Shown: in pieces, positions 36,961 through 45,459 of the stretch
How positions within the stretch are numbered: the stretch's first letter is position 1
Layout: each line of letters opens with the position of its first letter
Assembly: GCF_000711225.1 (NCBI RefSeq)
Contig: NZ_JOMG01000002.1
Location: 1,624,501-1,688,500, forward strand
Length of the DNA stretch: 64,000 nucleotides
Origin: Pelobacter seleniigenes DSM 18267
Lineage (GTDB): Bacteria; Desulfobacterota; Desulfuromonadia; Desulfuromonadales; Geopsychrobacteraceae
Direction: 5' to 3'
The notes under the pieces: generated by a model
Database searches by the model: none
What the model was told of the DNA's origin: nothing
The model's input: the letters and a program-made list of their open reading frames with translations, nothing else
Made by a program: the position numbers and the translations under genes

Positions 36961-37854
36961 ATGAAAGATGTCAAGCCCGATTCCCTCCACGCCTGGCTGC
37001 TGGCCGCCCGTCCCAAAACCCTCGCGGCCGGGTCGGTCCCGGTGCTGGTCGCTTCCGCCCTGGCTGGCCACTTCGGCCACTTTCAGCCGCTGCCTGCGGT
37101 CCTGTGCCTGCTGTTTGCCCTACTGGCGCAGATCGCCTCCAATTTCAGTAACGATTATTTCGATTTTGTCAAAAAAACCGATAACGACCAGCGGCTCGGC
37201 CCGGCCCGGGCGGTTGCCTCCGGCTGGATTGCACCCCGCAGCATGCTGATCGGCACGGCGCTGGCGATTGCCCTGGCTTGTCTGTTCGGGCTTGGCCTGG
37301 TCTATTATGGCGGCTGGCCGATGATCCCCCTTGGCCTGGTTTGTGTCCTCGCGCTGCTGGCCTATACCGCCGGCCCCTGGCCGCTGGCCTATCATGGCCT
37401 GGGTGATTTGTTTGTGCTGATTTTTTTCGGCCTGGTGGCGGTGGCCGGTTCCTTTTATGTCCAGGCCGGAACAGTCGAGCCCCTGATCATTATTGCCGGC
37501 CTGATCGTCGGTTTGCCGGCAGTCAATATTCTGGTGGTCAATAATTATCGAGATTATGAAAACGATCGGGCCTGTCAGAAACATACCAGCATTGTGCTGT
37601 TCGGAAGGACCTTTGGTAAGTGGTTCTATCTGGGCAACGGGATTGTCGCCGTGCTGCTGTGTCTGCTGTTTGTTCGCGAGTCGGTCTGGGCCGCCGGGTT
37701 ACCACTGGGCTATCTGTGGTTGCATGTTCGTTCCTGGCGGAAGATGTGTGCCCTGGAGGCGGGGCGGGGGCTGAATGTGCTGATCGGCGAGACCGCCCGG
37801 AACCTGTTGTTCCTCGGCTTGCTTTTCTCCGGTGGGCTGCTGTTGGCGGGGTGA
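36961..37854 (+). CDS. menA: 1,4-dihydroxy-2-naphthoate polyprenyltransferase MenA
   Basis: 297 aa UbiA-family enzyme with about eight membrane helices. WLLAARPKTLAAGSVPVL is the typical start, NDYFDFVKKTD the first Asp-rich motif, and NNYRDYENDRACQK the second, with two Asp for Mg-diphosphate. It attaches the prenyl chain to DHNA in menaquinone synthesis, consistent with an anaerobic respiratory host and with the quinone used by Na+-NQR. Start at 36961 chosen by homology pattern; ribosome binding site weak. Confidence 0.93.
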   Translation: MKDVKPDSLHAWLLAARPKTLAAGSVPVLVASALAGHFGHFQPLPAVLCLLFALLAQIASNFSNDYFDFVKKTDNDQRLGPARAVASGWIAPRSMLIGTALAIALACLFGLGLVYYGGWPMIPLGLVCVLALLAYTAGPWPLAYHGLGDLFVLIFFGLVAVAGSFYVQAGTVEPLIIIAGLIVGLPAVNILVVNNYRDYENDRACQKHTSIVLFGRTFGKWFYLGNGIVAVLLCLLFVRESVWAAGLPLGYLWLHVRSWRKMCALEAGRGLNVLIGETARNLLFLGLLFSGGLLLAG

Positions 37855-37926
37855 CCAAGTGCGACAGCTTCTAAGCCGCCCTCGCGCAATGGAGCGCGCT
37901 CAACGGGGTTCGGTTGACCCCTGTCT

Positions 37927-38222
37927 TCAGTAGTCCCAGCCCTTATAGCGGGCATTGGCTTCTTTTATGTCTTCGTACAGCCAGACCTTCCGATCCAGAA
38001 ACCAGCTTTTCTCCAGGTCAGTCAGGATGACCCCGGCCACGGCTCCCCGGAATAATAAACAATCGACCAGATGGTCAGCCGCAGGCCTGCGGAGGAGATG
38101 GCGTGAAGGATTTTGTAGAGCACCGCCCGGTGATTGGAGGCTGCAAAGCCCAAAGCCTGGCGGTGTGGTGACGAATAATCACCATGTGGTGGTGAAATTT
38201 GGCCATTCCGGGCGGGGCTCAA
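37927..38222 (-). pseudogene. Possible frameshifted small gene remnant
   Basis: On the minus strand two frames look protein-like but do not connect: one ending at 37927 (LEKSWFLDRKVWLYEDIK, then KGWDY and TGA) and one covering about 38090-38160 (ASNHRAVLYKILHAISSAG). A frameshift near 38060-38090 would join them. No family recognised and no clear start. This could also be chance. Confidence 0.3.
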
Positions 38223-38264
38223 AGGGGCCTTGCCGTAAAAAGACGCCTTTATAAAAAATCATAG

Positions 38265-38278
38265 TTCCATATATGGAA
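38265..38278. promoter_or_regulatory. Perfect 14-bp palindrome TTCCATATATGGAA upstream of the SLC13 gene
   Basis: A perfect palindrome about 180 bp before the transporter start, in an AT-rich stretch. It could be a regulator site for the transporter gene. The regulator is unknown. Confidence 0.35.
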
Positions 38279-38454
38279 GATAAGGGCTTGAAATGTAATC
38301 GATCTTTTTTAAACAGGTTTTTTTGAATAAAAATCCGTTCTAATTGGCATCGAGATTGCTCCTGATGTCGCCGGTTATGTACTGCAACTGCTCCCTGTCA
38401 TTTGTTCAGACCATGCTGAGTGAGGCAGGGTATAGCGTCAACAGGAGAGAGATC

Positions 38455-40194
38455 ATGATTGCAAACGTATGGAAACGACTATGGATCATGCACGACGACA
38501 CCAAGTCGGTGTTCGCCGTGACCCCAACGGCCATGCAGCGGCTGCTGCGCAAGAATCTGCTGTTTTCAGCCAGAGATTCGGAGCAGGATGTCGATCTTGC
38601 CGATGAGATGGAGGATGCTCCGGCAGAACACGCCCAGCGTCTGAAAACCACTCCCGGCGGGGTGGATGAGGGGGAACCCAGGGGATACACCCGGCGGCAA
38701 ATGGTTGGGCTGATTCTCGGCCCGCTGCTGTTTTTTCTGATGTTGTTCCTTCCCGCTCCAGCGGGTATGACCCCGGTAGCCCAGAAGATGGCGGCCATCG
38801 CTCTGCTCATGGCGACCTGGTGGATGTGTGAATCGATTCCGATTCCTGCGACCAGTCTGCTGCCGATTGCCCTGTTTCCCCTGCTCGGGGTCATGAGTAC
38901 CCAGAAAGCGACCGCGCCCTATGCCAGCCATCTGATCTATCTGTTCATGGGCGGCTTCATTATCGCCCTGTCCATGCAGCGCTGGAACCTGCACCGGCGG
39001 ATCGCTATGAATATCATCAACGCGGTTGGTTTTTCTCCGGGCCGGCTGATTTTTGGCTTTATGATCGCTACCGCCACCCTGTCGGCTTTTGTCTCCAATA
39101 CCGCGACTACGGTCATGATGATGCCCATCGGGCTGGCGATCATTACTCATGTGGTTGACGAGGGGACTAAGGAAGGACTTCATCAGCACATCAATTTTTC
39201 TCCGGAGCAGTTCGCCTTCGGACTCAACCTGATGCTGGGAATCGCTTACGCTGCCTCCATCGGCGGGATTGCCACGCTGATCGGGACTCCGCCCAATACC
39301 GTGCTGGCCGGTTACCTGCAGAAGACCTATGGTTATGAAATCACCTTTGTCGACTGGCTCAAGGTCGGGATCCCCCTGGTTGTGGTGATGCTGCCGCTGT
39401 GCTGGTTGTGGCTGACCAAGGTTGCCAACCCGATGAAACTGAAGAAAGTTCCGGGCGGACGTGACCTGATCAGGGAAGAACTGCGCGAGATGGGCAGCAT
39501 GAACACCGGCGAACGCTGGACCGCCCTGGTCTTTGCCCTCACCGCCCTGGGCTGGATCTTCCGCAAACAACTCGGCTTTCTCTTCCCGGATCCAAAAATG
39601 GTCACCGATGCGGCCATAGCCATGACCGGGGCGCTGGTGCTGTTTTTGATTCCGATCAGTCTGAAAAAGAACCAGTTTGTCATGGACTGGCATTGGGCTG
39701 CCAAAATGCCCTGGGGGGTACTGATTCTGTTTGGCGGCGGACTGTCCCTGGCTGATGGATTCAAGGTTTCCGGGTTGGCGGAATGGCTGGGAAATCAGGT
39801 TGGGCTGCTGGAAAATGCGCCGATTCTGGTTCTGGTGGTGGCGGTGACCACCCTGATCATTTTCCTGACCGAGCTAACCTCCAATACGGCGACCTCGGCC
39901 ATGGTCATGCCGATCCTTTCCGCTGTCGCCATCGGTCTGGGGCAAAGCCCATTGTTGCTGATTGTGCCGGCGGCAATAGCCGCTTCCTGTGCGTTCATGC
40001 TGCCAGTCGCCACCCCGCCCAACGCCATTGTGTTCGGTTCCGGTTACGTGACCATCCCGCAGATGGCCAAAAGCGGTTTTGGTCTCAATATCATCGGTAT
40101 CGTGCTGGTGGTCGCCATCACCTATCTGCTGGTTCTTCCGGTTTTCGATGTGGTGATCGGGCAGATTCCGGCCTGGGTGGCCGCGGTCAAATAA
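38455..40194 (+). CDS. SLC13/DASS-family sodium:dicarboxylate (anion) symporter
   Basis: 579 aa from ATG 38455 (AGGAGAG upstream); the open frame continues upstream without support. An ~85-residue hydrophilic N-terminal extension precedes eleven or so membrane helices. Both family SNT motifs are present: FVSNTATTVMMMPIG and TSNTATSAMVMPIL, with TPPN motifs IGTPPNTVLAG and VATPPNAIVFG. Likely Na+-coupled uptake of C4-dicarboxylates, which would draw on the Na+ gradient made by NQR. Confidence 0.93.
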   Translation: MIANVWKRLWIMHDDTKSVFAVTPTAMQRLLRKNLLFSARDSEQDVDLADEMEDAPAEHAQRLKTTPGGVDEGEPRGYTRRQMVGLILGPLLFFLMLFLPAPAGMTPVAQKMAAIALLMATWWMCESIPIPATSLLPIALFPLLGVMSTQKATAPYASHLIYLFMGGFIIALSMQRWNLHRRIAMNIINAVGFSPGRLIFGFMIATATLSAFVSNTATTVMMMPIGLAIITHVVDEGTKEGLHQHINFSPEQFAFGLNLMLGIAYAASIGGIATLIGTPPNTVLAGYLQKTYGYEITFVDWLKVGIPLVVVMLPLCWLWLTKVANPMKLKKVPGGRDLIREELREMGSMNTGERWTALVFALTALGWIFRKQLGFLFPDPKMVTDAAIAMTGALVLFLIPISLKKNQFVMDWHWAAKMPWGVLILFGGGLSLADGFKVSGLAEWLGNQVGLLENAPILVLVVAVTTLIIFLTELTSNTATSAMVMPILSAVAIGLGQSPLLLIVPAAIAASCAFMLPVATPPNAIVFGSGYVTIPQMAKSGFGLNIIGIVLVVAITYLLVLPVFDVVIGQIPAWVAAVK

Positions 40195-40239
40195 CCGAGC
40201 CTGACATCCGTTGCTGCGGCGCTGAAGTCAGCGCAGCAT

Positions 40240-40276
40240 TGCCCCGTCCCGGTGACCCGAGGCGGGGCATTTTTTA
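40240..40276 (+). terminator. Rho-independent terminator after the SLC13 gene
   Basis: TGCCCCG (40240-40246) pairs with CGGGGCA (40263-40269), followed by seven T. It lies 45 bp past the stop. Confidence 0.88.
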
Positions 40277-40335
40277 TACTGACAGCAATGAACACCGAGC
40301 CTTGGCGAATGGAAGGAGTTCGATAAGCGAACCGT

Positions 40336-40683
40336 TCAGCCGAAGAAACAGGAATAAGCATCTTCTTCGACCAGTTGCAAAAAGTCCTCTACCGAAGCAA
40401 CCTCCGGTGCGGGGTCGTAGCGATGCCATTTTAAATCCGCCCTTTGCCAATAGACCTTCCAGAGCCGAGTACTTTTGACGTAGGTGGCTTTGGCAAAGCC
40501 AGATTCGAGGATCTCTTCCGGGACATCCCAGCGCGGCCGGATTTCAAACAGTTCCAGGCTTTGTTCCTGCAAGCAATAACCGAAATCGAGTTGTGAACGG
40601 ACATGGGCAGGGGGCCGTTTTCGGTCCATGAATTCGGCCACTTTCTTTTCAATCCGCTTGATTTCAAATTCACTTAAAGACAT
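40336..40683 (-). CDS. DUF3024-like small protein
   Basis: 115 aa from ATG 40683. The longer open frame to 40875 overlaps the YkgJ gene and is not credible. Text such as VRSQLDFGYCLQEQSLELFEIRPRW and KATYVKSTRLWKVYWQRADLKWHRY matches DUF3024 proteins as I recall them. Cytosolic, function unknown. Same strand as the YkgJ and CMD genes. Confidence 0.75.
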   Translation of the reverse strand: MSLSEFEIKRIEKKVAEFMDRKRPPAHVRSQLDFGYCLQEQSLELFEIRPRWDVPEEILESGFAKATYVKSTRLWKVYWQRADLKWHRYDPAPEVASVEDFLQLVEEDAYSCFFG

Positions 40684-40732
40684 TTGGCATTTTTCCTTAA
40701 CCTTGATGAGACCTCTGCCCAGGCTCTGCGGA

Positions 40733-41038
40733 TCAGCGATCCGGGCATCCATAGTTGGCGGCCCGCGCCGCCAGACACTCCTCTTCGCCCAACTCGAATT
40801 CCCGGCAGATCCAGGGGCGTTTTTCATAAATTGTGCAGGCCATGGTAGCGCGATCCAGGGCCACACACCAGCCATCTGCCAGACGAGCCATGCTTGCTAC
40901 GCCCCGCGAGTCGGTGACCACAAAATGATCGGGCACGCCTCGGTCATCAAACAGCATGGCTTGCTGGCGGCAGCAGGCGGCAGCACAATCGCTACAGGTG
41001 ACTTCTGGATCTGGCGTGGTTTCAGGTTTGCTGTTCAT
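40733..41038 (-). CDS. YkgJ-family cysteine cluster protein
   Basis: 101 aa from ATG 41038. Cysteines in VTCSDCAAACCRQQ, GWCVALDR, ACTIYEKRPWICREFELG and NYGCPD form the zinc/iron-chelating pattern of the family. Function unknown. Between the DUF3024 and CMD genes on the same strand. Confidence 0.85.
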   Translation of the reverse strand: MNSKPETTPDPEVTCSDCAAACCRQQAMLFDDRGVPDHFVVTDSRGVASMARLADGWCVALDRATMACTIYEKRPWICREFELGEEECLAARAANYGCPDR

Positions 41039-41081
41039 TGCTTCAGGTCTTTCTGGATGGCAATCGTTAACAGTTAAAGGG

Positions 41082-41501
41082 TCATGGTGCCAGTTCTGCC
41101 GTGCTGCATGTTGCAGCGGTTTCCAGCAAACCTCGGCTGGCAAAAACTTCTTTGGCGACAAACATCCCGTTCAGCGCCGCCGGAAAACCTGCGTAAACAG
41201 CCATCTGCAGAATGACTTCGACAATTTCTTCCGCTGAACAGCCCACGTTCAGGGCTCCGTTAATGTGCACATTGAGTTGGGGGGCACAATGGCCGAGGGC
41301 GGTCAGTGCCGCCACCGTGGCAATTTCGCGGGACTTCAAGTCGAGCTGCGGTCGTTGATAGATATCACCAAAAGGAAATTCGATGGTGTATCTGGCCAGG
41401 TCGGGGCAAATGGATTGCAGGCTGTCAATGACCTTTTGCCCGGCTTCGCCGTCGATTTCATTCAGTTTGCTTAAACCTGCTGAGTATCTTGTTGTTGCCA
41501 T
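41082..41501 (-). CDS. Carboxymuconolactone decarboxylase-family protein
   Basis: 139 aa PcaC/YurZ-like: FGDIYQRPQLDLKSREIATVAALTALGH, LNVHINGALNVGCSAEEIVEVILQMAVYAGFPAALNG. GGAGG precedes the start. It lies directly downstream of a MerR gene, and its promoter has the long spacer of MerR targets, so it is probably controlled by that regulator, for example in response to a reactive aldehyde or quinone (inference). Confidence 0.9.
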   Translation of the reverse strand: MATTRYSAGLSKLNEIDGEAGQKVIDSLQSICPDLARYTIEFPFGDIYQRPQLDLKSREIATVAALTALGHCAPQLNVHINGALNVGCSAEEIVEVILQMAVYAGFPAALNGMFVAKEVFASRGLLETAATCSTAELAP

Positions 41502-41535
41502 AAGGATTGTACCTCCGGTTAGGGTGAATACAATC

Positions 41536-41566
41536 AGGCTACAGGTTCGAGCTTACTCTAAGTCAA
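41536..41566 (-). promoter_or_regulatory. MerR-type promoter with 19-bp spacer
   Basis: On the minus strand TTGACT (41566-41561) and TAGCCT (41541-41536) are separated by 19 bp, too long for plain sigma-70 but typical for MerR-activated promoters. The spacer holds an imperfect palindrome (TTAGAG and CTCGAA). The -35 box abuts the merR stop codon, and the CMD gene starts 34 bp downstream. Confidence 0.7.
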
Positions 41567-41917
41567 GGGTTTATCCGCATCATAAAAGGCAATTTTAGCA
41601 TCCAATGCGCGTAAGTGTTCCAGGTCATTATCGATCCGTGTCTGCAGGGCATTCCGATGCTGTTCCAGCAGCAGGCGGCGTTGTTGAAACGTGTTGGCAC
41701 CGGCTTCACGCAGCTGGGCATAGGTAAGAATCTGTTTTAACGGCATGCCGGTCACCTTGAGACGATTGATGAACCTGACCCACTCGGCATCGGCCGAACT
41801 GTAGCTGCGATGGCCGCTGTCATTGCGGGAAATATGCGAGAGCAAGCCTAATTTCTCATAGTACCGCAGGGTGTGCGGCGACAGGCCGGTCAATGCGGAG
41901 AACTTGCTGATATTCAT
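41558..41917 (-). CDS. MerR-family transcriptional regulator
   Basis: 119 aa from ATG 41917 (AGGA upstream). N-terminal winged HTH: MNISKFSALTGLSPHTLRYYEKLGLL, GHRSYSSADAEWVRFINRLKVTGMPL. A coiled-coil dimerisation helix follows (RRLLLEQHRNALQTRIDNDL). The C-terminal tail is short and lacks metal cysteines, so it is closer to the AdhR-like aldehyde-type group than to metal sensors. Its target promoter overlaps its own 3' end. Confidence 0.9.
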   Translation of the reverse strand: MNISKFSALTGLSPHTLRYYEKLGLLSHISRNDSGHRSYSSADAEWVRFINRLKVTGMPLKQILTYAQLREAGANTFQQRRLLLEQHRNALQTRIDNDLEHLRALDAKIAFYDADKPLT

Positions 41918-41984
41918 GGGCTGATCCTGGCTCGGGCCGTAGCAGAGCTGATCTGTGAATTCTGCTGCAGGGGTGCGCTGTTTT

Positions 41985-42392
41985 TTATTCGGGCAGTTTT
42001 TCAAATTGGGGGATGTCCGTCAACTCCTGCTCCCACTGGGCTTTGCTGGCAACAAACAGCTGCGCATGGGGGCGGATGCTCAGTTCGCTGTCCAGGCTGC
42101 CCGCCGGGACAACCAGCAGCTGCCCCTCCGGTTGGCAGCTGGGCAGGGCCGAGCCGCAGGTTGAGCAAAAGCTTTTCATGTGCCGGGTGCCAGGCAGAGT
42201 GAACGATTTGACCAGGTCTTTCCCGCTCAGCCAGTGCAGGATGGCGCTGCTCGAAAACAGGTTGGCTGCGTGGGCGGACCCGGTATCCTTCTGACAGTGC
42301 TGGCAATGGCACAGGTAAAAACGCTCAAAGTCGCCCCTGATTTCAAAGCGGACCGCGCCGCAGAGACAGGATCCGCGGTGTACCTTCGTCAT
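41985..42392 (-). CDS. GFA-family (glutathione-dependent formaldehyde-activating-like) zinc protein
   Basis: 135 aa. GSCLCGAVRFEIRG, LCHCQHCQKDTGSAHAANLF and FCSTCGSALP carry the conserved zinc cysteines of the family. GGGAGG precedes the ATG. The real substrate is unknown for most members. Just upstream of merR, on the same strand. Confidence 0.92.
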   Translation of the reverse strand: MTKVHRGSCLCGAVRFEIRGDFERFYLCHCQHCQKDTGSAHAANLFSSSAILHWLSGKDLVKSFTLPGTRHMKSFCSTCGSALPSCQPEGQLLVVPAGSLDSELSIRPHAQLFVASKAQWEQELTDIPQFEKLPE

Positions 42393-42439
42393 CTCGATTC
42401 CTCCCGCAAGTTTCTTTGGTTTTCAACGGTCCCGGACGG

Positions 42440-43135
42440 TTAAATGAGTTCCTTGAAAAAACGCCACCATCTTGGGTGGAGAAACGAGCCGTCTCTGGAT
42501 AAAGCCACCATGGTAGCCCGGCCGACGATTTCATCCCGCTTCACAAAGCCCAAAAAACGGGAATCGAAGCTGTTGTCACGATTGTCGCCCATCATGAAAT
42601 ATTGTCCGGCCGGAACGGTCACCGGGCCAAAGGAGGTGAGGGACGGGCGTGTCGGCGAAAACATGACCGAATGCGGGGTGCCGGCAAGATTCTCAGCAAA
42701 GAACTGATAACGTTCCTGATGAGCAAGGCCCAAATGCTCCACGGTGCCCTGCTGCAGTGGGGCATACGGAACACCTTCGCCATTAATGAGCAGCCGGTTG
42801 TCGCGCATGGAGAGAATATCGCCGGGGATCCCGACCACCCGTTTGATGAGGCGGGTTCCATCTTTGGGAGAGTAAAAGACCACGATATCACCTCGTTGCG
42901 GGTCGGCCCAGGTGGCAAGATGGCGCGTGGTGTAAGGGATCTTCAGGTCATAGGCGAGTTTGTTGACAACAACCCGGTCACCGACCAGAATGGTCGGTTG
43001 CATCGAACCGGAAGGGATATCGTTCCAATCGGCTAGAGATGATTTGACGGATGTTGCAATCACTAACGCGATGATCAGGCTCAGGCCCCAGCCTTTTAAA
43101 AAGAGAGCAATTCGTGTTTTCAATTGATTTTTCAT
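42440..43135 (-). CDS. lepB: Signal peptidase I
   Basis: 231 aa from ATG 43135; the upstream frame extension is not credible. One N-terminal membrane helix (WGLSLIIALVIATSVKSSL) precedes catalytic Ser in DIPSGSMQPTI and general-base Lys in GTRLIKRVVGIPGD. FMMGDNRDNSFDSR is box E. It cleaves Sec signal peptides at the outer face of the inner membrane. Probably a second copy rather than the main lepB, since it is not next to lepA or rnc. Confidence 0.94.
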   Translation of the reverse strand: MKNQLKTRIALFLKGWGLSLIIALVIATSVKSSLADWNDIPSGSMQPTILVGDRVVVNKLAYDLKIPYTTRHLATWADPQRGDIVVFYSPKDGTRLIKRVVGIPGDILSMRDNRLLINGEGVPYAPLQQGTVEHLGLAHQERYQFFAENLAGTPHSVMFSPTRPSLTSFGPVTVPAGQYFMMGDNRDNSFDSRFLGFVKRDEIVGRATMVALSRDGSFLHPRWWRFFKELI

Positions 43136-43250
43136 GAGGACTTCCCCTATTTCAAGGGCTGCATACTTCGGTTTTCCGTGAAGAGTGAATGCTTGATCGC
43201 GAAACGGACGAAGCTGAAAGCATAACATATAACCCTTTCCTCCGTCCTGG

Positions 43251-43276
43251 CAGGCTGTCGAAAAACCGCCTGATTG
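43251..43276. repeat. Hairpin-forming dispersed repeat, copy 2
   Basis: CAGGCTGTCGAAAAACCGCCTG resembles the CAGGCTGTTGAAAAAACAGCCTG hairpin at 47114-47136. The arms (CAGGC, GCCTG) are self-complementary with an A-rich loop. Confidence 0.5.
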
Positions 43277-43374
43277 AAATATCTGTGCATGTGATGACCA
43301 TCCAATCAAGGCCATAGCAGGGCCATAGCGATTGGCAAAGCCGGCGCCGCTTGGCAGTCTGGTCCGGATTGTCG

Positions 43375-43584
43375 TTAGCTGTCCTGTTGGTATTCAAGAA
43401 TATCACCGGGCTGACAGTCAAGATGCTTGCAGATGGCTTCCAGGGTCGCAAAGCGAATTGCTTTGGCTTTGCCGGTCTTCAAAATGGACAGATTTTGTTC
43501 CGTGATGCCGACCAGTTTGGCGAGCTCCATGGATTTCATTTTACGCTTGGCGAGAAGAACATCCAGATTAATGACAATGGGCAT
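43375..43584 (-). CDS. XRE-family (YozG-like) small HTH regulator
   Basis: 69 aa, almost only a Cro/C1 HTH: NLDVLLAKRKMKSMELAKLVGIT, QNLSILKTGKAKAIRFATLEAICKHLDC, QPGDILEY. CAGGAG precedes the ATG. It follows a DUF2975 membrane gene on the same strand, a common pairing (YoaS/YozG-like), so it probably controls that pair. Confidence 0.9.
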   Translation of the reverse strand: MPIVINLDVLLAKRKMKSMELAKLVGITEQNLSILKTGKAKAIRFATLEAICKHLDCQPGDILEYQQDS

Positions 43585-43777
43585 AGTATACTCCTGCTAA
43601 GTCCTGTTCGCTTAGTTTCTTTTTCATTTTAAGCCAGCCCAGGGGGCCAGTGTCCCGTGTGGCTTGTTCCGGTAAGTCGTTTTGCGGGACTCTAGTCCGA
43701 CAGGAGCGTTGATACCGTCCTGGTAGCCCGCCGGCAGCAGAAGCGGAAGGAACGAAGGTCATTTACCGCCCGGGACA

Positions 43778-44320
43778 TTAAACGGTCAGTTCGTTTTCTT
43801 CGGCCAGGAGACGACCTTCATCCATGACCCAGGCAATGAACAGGACGATTCCCCCCACAATAAGGGTGGTGAGCTCGGCCGAACCGAACCCGACACTGAT
43901 AACGCGGCTGCCGGGAGGATTGCCCAATGAGAAAAGAACGCTTTGGGTCGAATCGTAGGCAATGGACAAAATCACCCAAAACAACAGTGCCTTGGCGATC
44001 TTTTTAAACAGCAGGACATGACTGAACGAAAAAATCACCCCCGCTTTATAATAGGAAAAGAGTTTCCGCAGGTTGATCAGTCCATAAGTGAGAGCGGATA
44101 ATGGCAGCAGGCTGGCGGCAAAGCCGATCAGCCGGATGGTCACTGATAGCTCATGGGGGGCGAACGGAGTGGATGGGATATTGACGCTAATAAGGGTTTC
44201 AGGCAGCTGATTGATGAAGACCCAAAAACAGATATCCAGCAAAGGAATTGCCACCAACAGAACGGAAAACAAGAGTTGAAAACCGTGACTGACTTTTTTG
44301 ATTCTGAATAAGTTGTTCAT
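43778..44320 (-). CDS. DUF2975 membrane protein
   Basis: 180 aa from ATG 44320 (GAGGAGGG upstream). Four membrane helices (FQLLFSVLLVAIPLLDICFW, IRLIGFAASLLPLSALTYGL, IAKALLFWVILSIAY, LTTLIVGGIVLFIAWVMDEG). The C-terminal FIAWVMDEGRLLAEENELTV is the classic DUF2975 ending. Paired with the downstream XRE regulator. Function unknown. Confidence 0.9.
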   Translation of the reverse strand: MNNLFRIKKVSHGFQLLFSVLLVAIPLLDICFWVFINQLPETLISVNIPSTPFAPHELSVTIRLIGFAASLLPLSALTYGLINLRKLFSYYKAGVIFSFSHVLLFKKIAKALLFWVILSIAYDSTQSVLFSLGNPPGSRVISVGFGSAELTTLIVGGIVLFIAWVMDEGRLLAEENELTV

Positions 44321-44484
44321 GATGCCCTCCTCAAGAGTATGTGATGAAGGGAATATATGAATAAAATTATTCTTGGTCAATCATTTATTATTGTTTTTCG
44401 ATAAGTTTTTGGTGAATGCATTTCACCTTTCATTGTATTCGTCCCTTTTGCCCAACCTGCAGAGCCTTACCAAGAGGAGTCGCC

Positions 44485-45423
44485 ATGATCGGTTCAGAAA
44501 GACTATATGTGGTTGGCGCGGGATCCATCGGGATGCCGCTGGCAGCGTTGTTAACGGACCGGGGCTTGCCGGTCACCGCAGTGCGCACCAGTATTGAGGG
44601 GCTGGTCTCCGCCCCGGTTGAAGTCACTGTTGAACTGTCCGCCGGGCAGTCGCTGCGGGCCGTGGTCGAAACAGCATCCCTCTCTGCCATTGGTCCGGTT
44701 AATAGTGGCATTGTTGTGCTGACCGCAAAAGCTACGGCAAATAAAGTGCTGGCTGCAAAGCTGCGGGAGAAATTCGCCGGGTTGCCGTTGGTGGTGCTGC
44801 AGAATGGCATCGGTGTGGAGCAGCCCTTTAGCGAGGCCGGTTTTGCCGTTGTCTATCGTTGTGTCCTGTACGCCACCGGGCAGGCCGAGGGAAAGCATTG
44901 TTACCGGTTCCGGGAGGTTGCCGCATCGCCCCTCGGGGTCGTCAATGGTCACCCGGCCCAGGCGCAGGCCATCGTCGAGCTTTTGTCCTCCCCGGGTTTT
45001 CGTTTTTGCTATGAAGAGAACATTGCCGGGCAGGCGTGGAAAAAGGCGATCATCAATGCGGCCTTCAATTCGATCTGTCCTTTGCTCGATGTTGATAACG
45101 GAATCTTTCACCGGGATGAAGGGGTTGCCGCCATTGCCGCAGCCGTGATCGACGAAGGAAGTTCCGTCGCCGCCCGGCGCGGGATTTGTTTCGCCGCAGG
45201 GGAGTTGTTGGAGCAGTTGTTACTGATCAGTCGCCGCGCCGACGGTCAGCTGATCTCAACCCTGCAGGATCTGAACCAGGGGCGGGAGACCGAGATCGAT
45301 TTCCTGAACCTGGAGATCGCCCGCGTTGGAGCCGAGCTGAATCCGCCGGTCGACACGCCGATCACCCGTCTGCTGGGGGAGATGATTCTTGCAAAATCCA
45401 GAATCGGCCGCAGGGCCGGGTAG
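44485..45423 (+). CDS. Ketopantoate reductase-family (ApbA/PanE-like) dehydrogenase
   Basis: 312 aa from ATG 44485 (AAGAGGAG upstream). N-terminal NADP-binding VVGAGSIGMPLAALL, LQNGIGVE, then C-terminal KKAIINAAFNSICPLLDVDNG and ETEIDFLNLEIARVG. The family reduces ketopantoate for coenzyme A synthesis, but many members act on other 2-oxoacids and no pan genes are adjacent, so I leave the symbol empty. Confidence 0.85.
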   Translation: MIGSERLYVVGAGSIGMPLAALLTDRGLPVTAVRTSIEGLVSAPVEVTVELSAGQSLRAVVETASLSAIGPVNSGIVVLTAKATANKVLAAKLREKFAGLPLVVLQNGIGVEQPFSEAGFAVVYRCVLYATGQAEGKHCYRFREVAASPLGVVNGHPAQAQAIVELLSSPGFRFCYEENIAGQAWKKAIINAAFNSICPLLDVDNGIFHRDEGVAAIAAAVIDEGSSVAARRGICFAAGELLEQLLLISRRADGQLISTLQDLNQGRETEIDFLNLEIARVGAELNPPVDTPITRLLGEMILAKSRIGRRAG

Positions 45424-45459
45424 GATTGGCGTCGATGGCCGCAGGTGGCCGGTTGAAAG

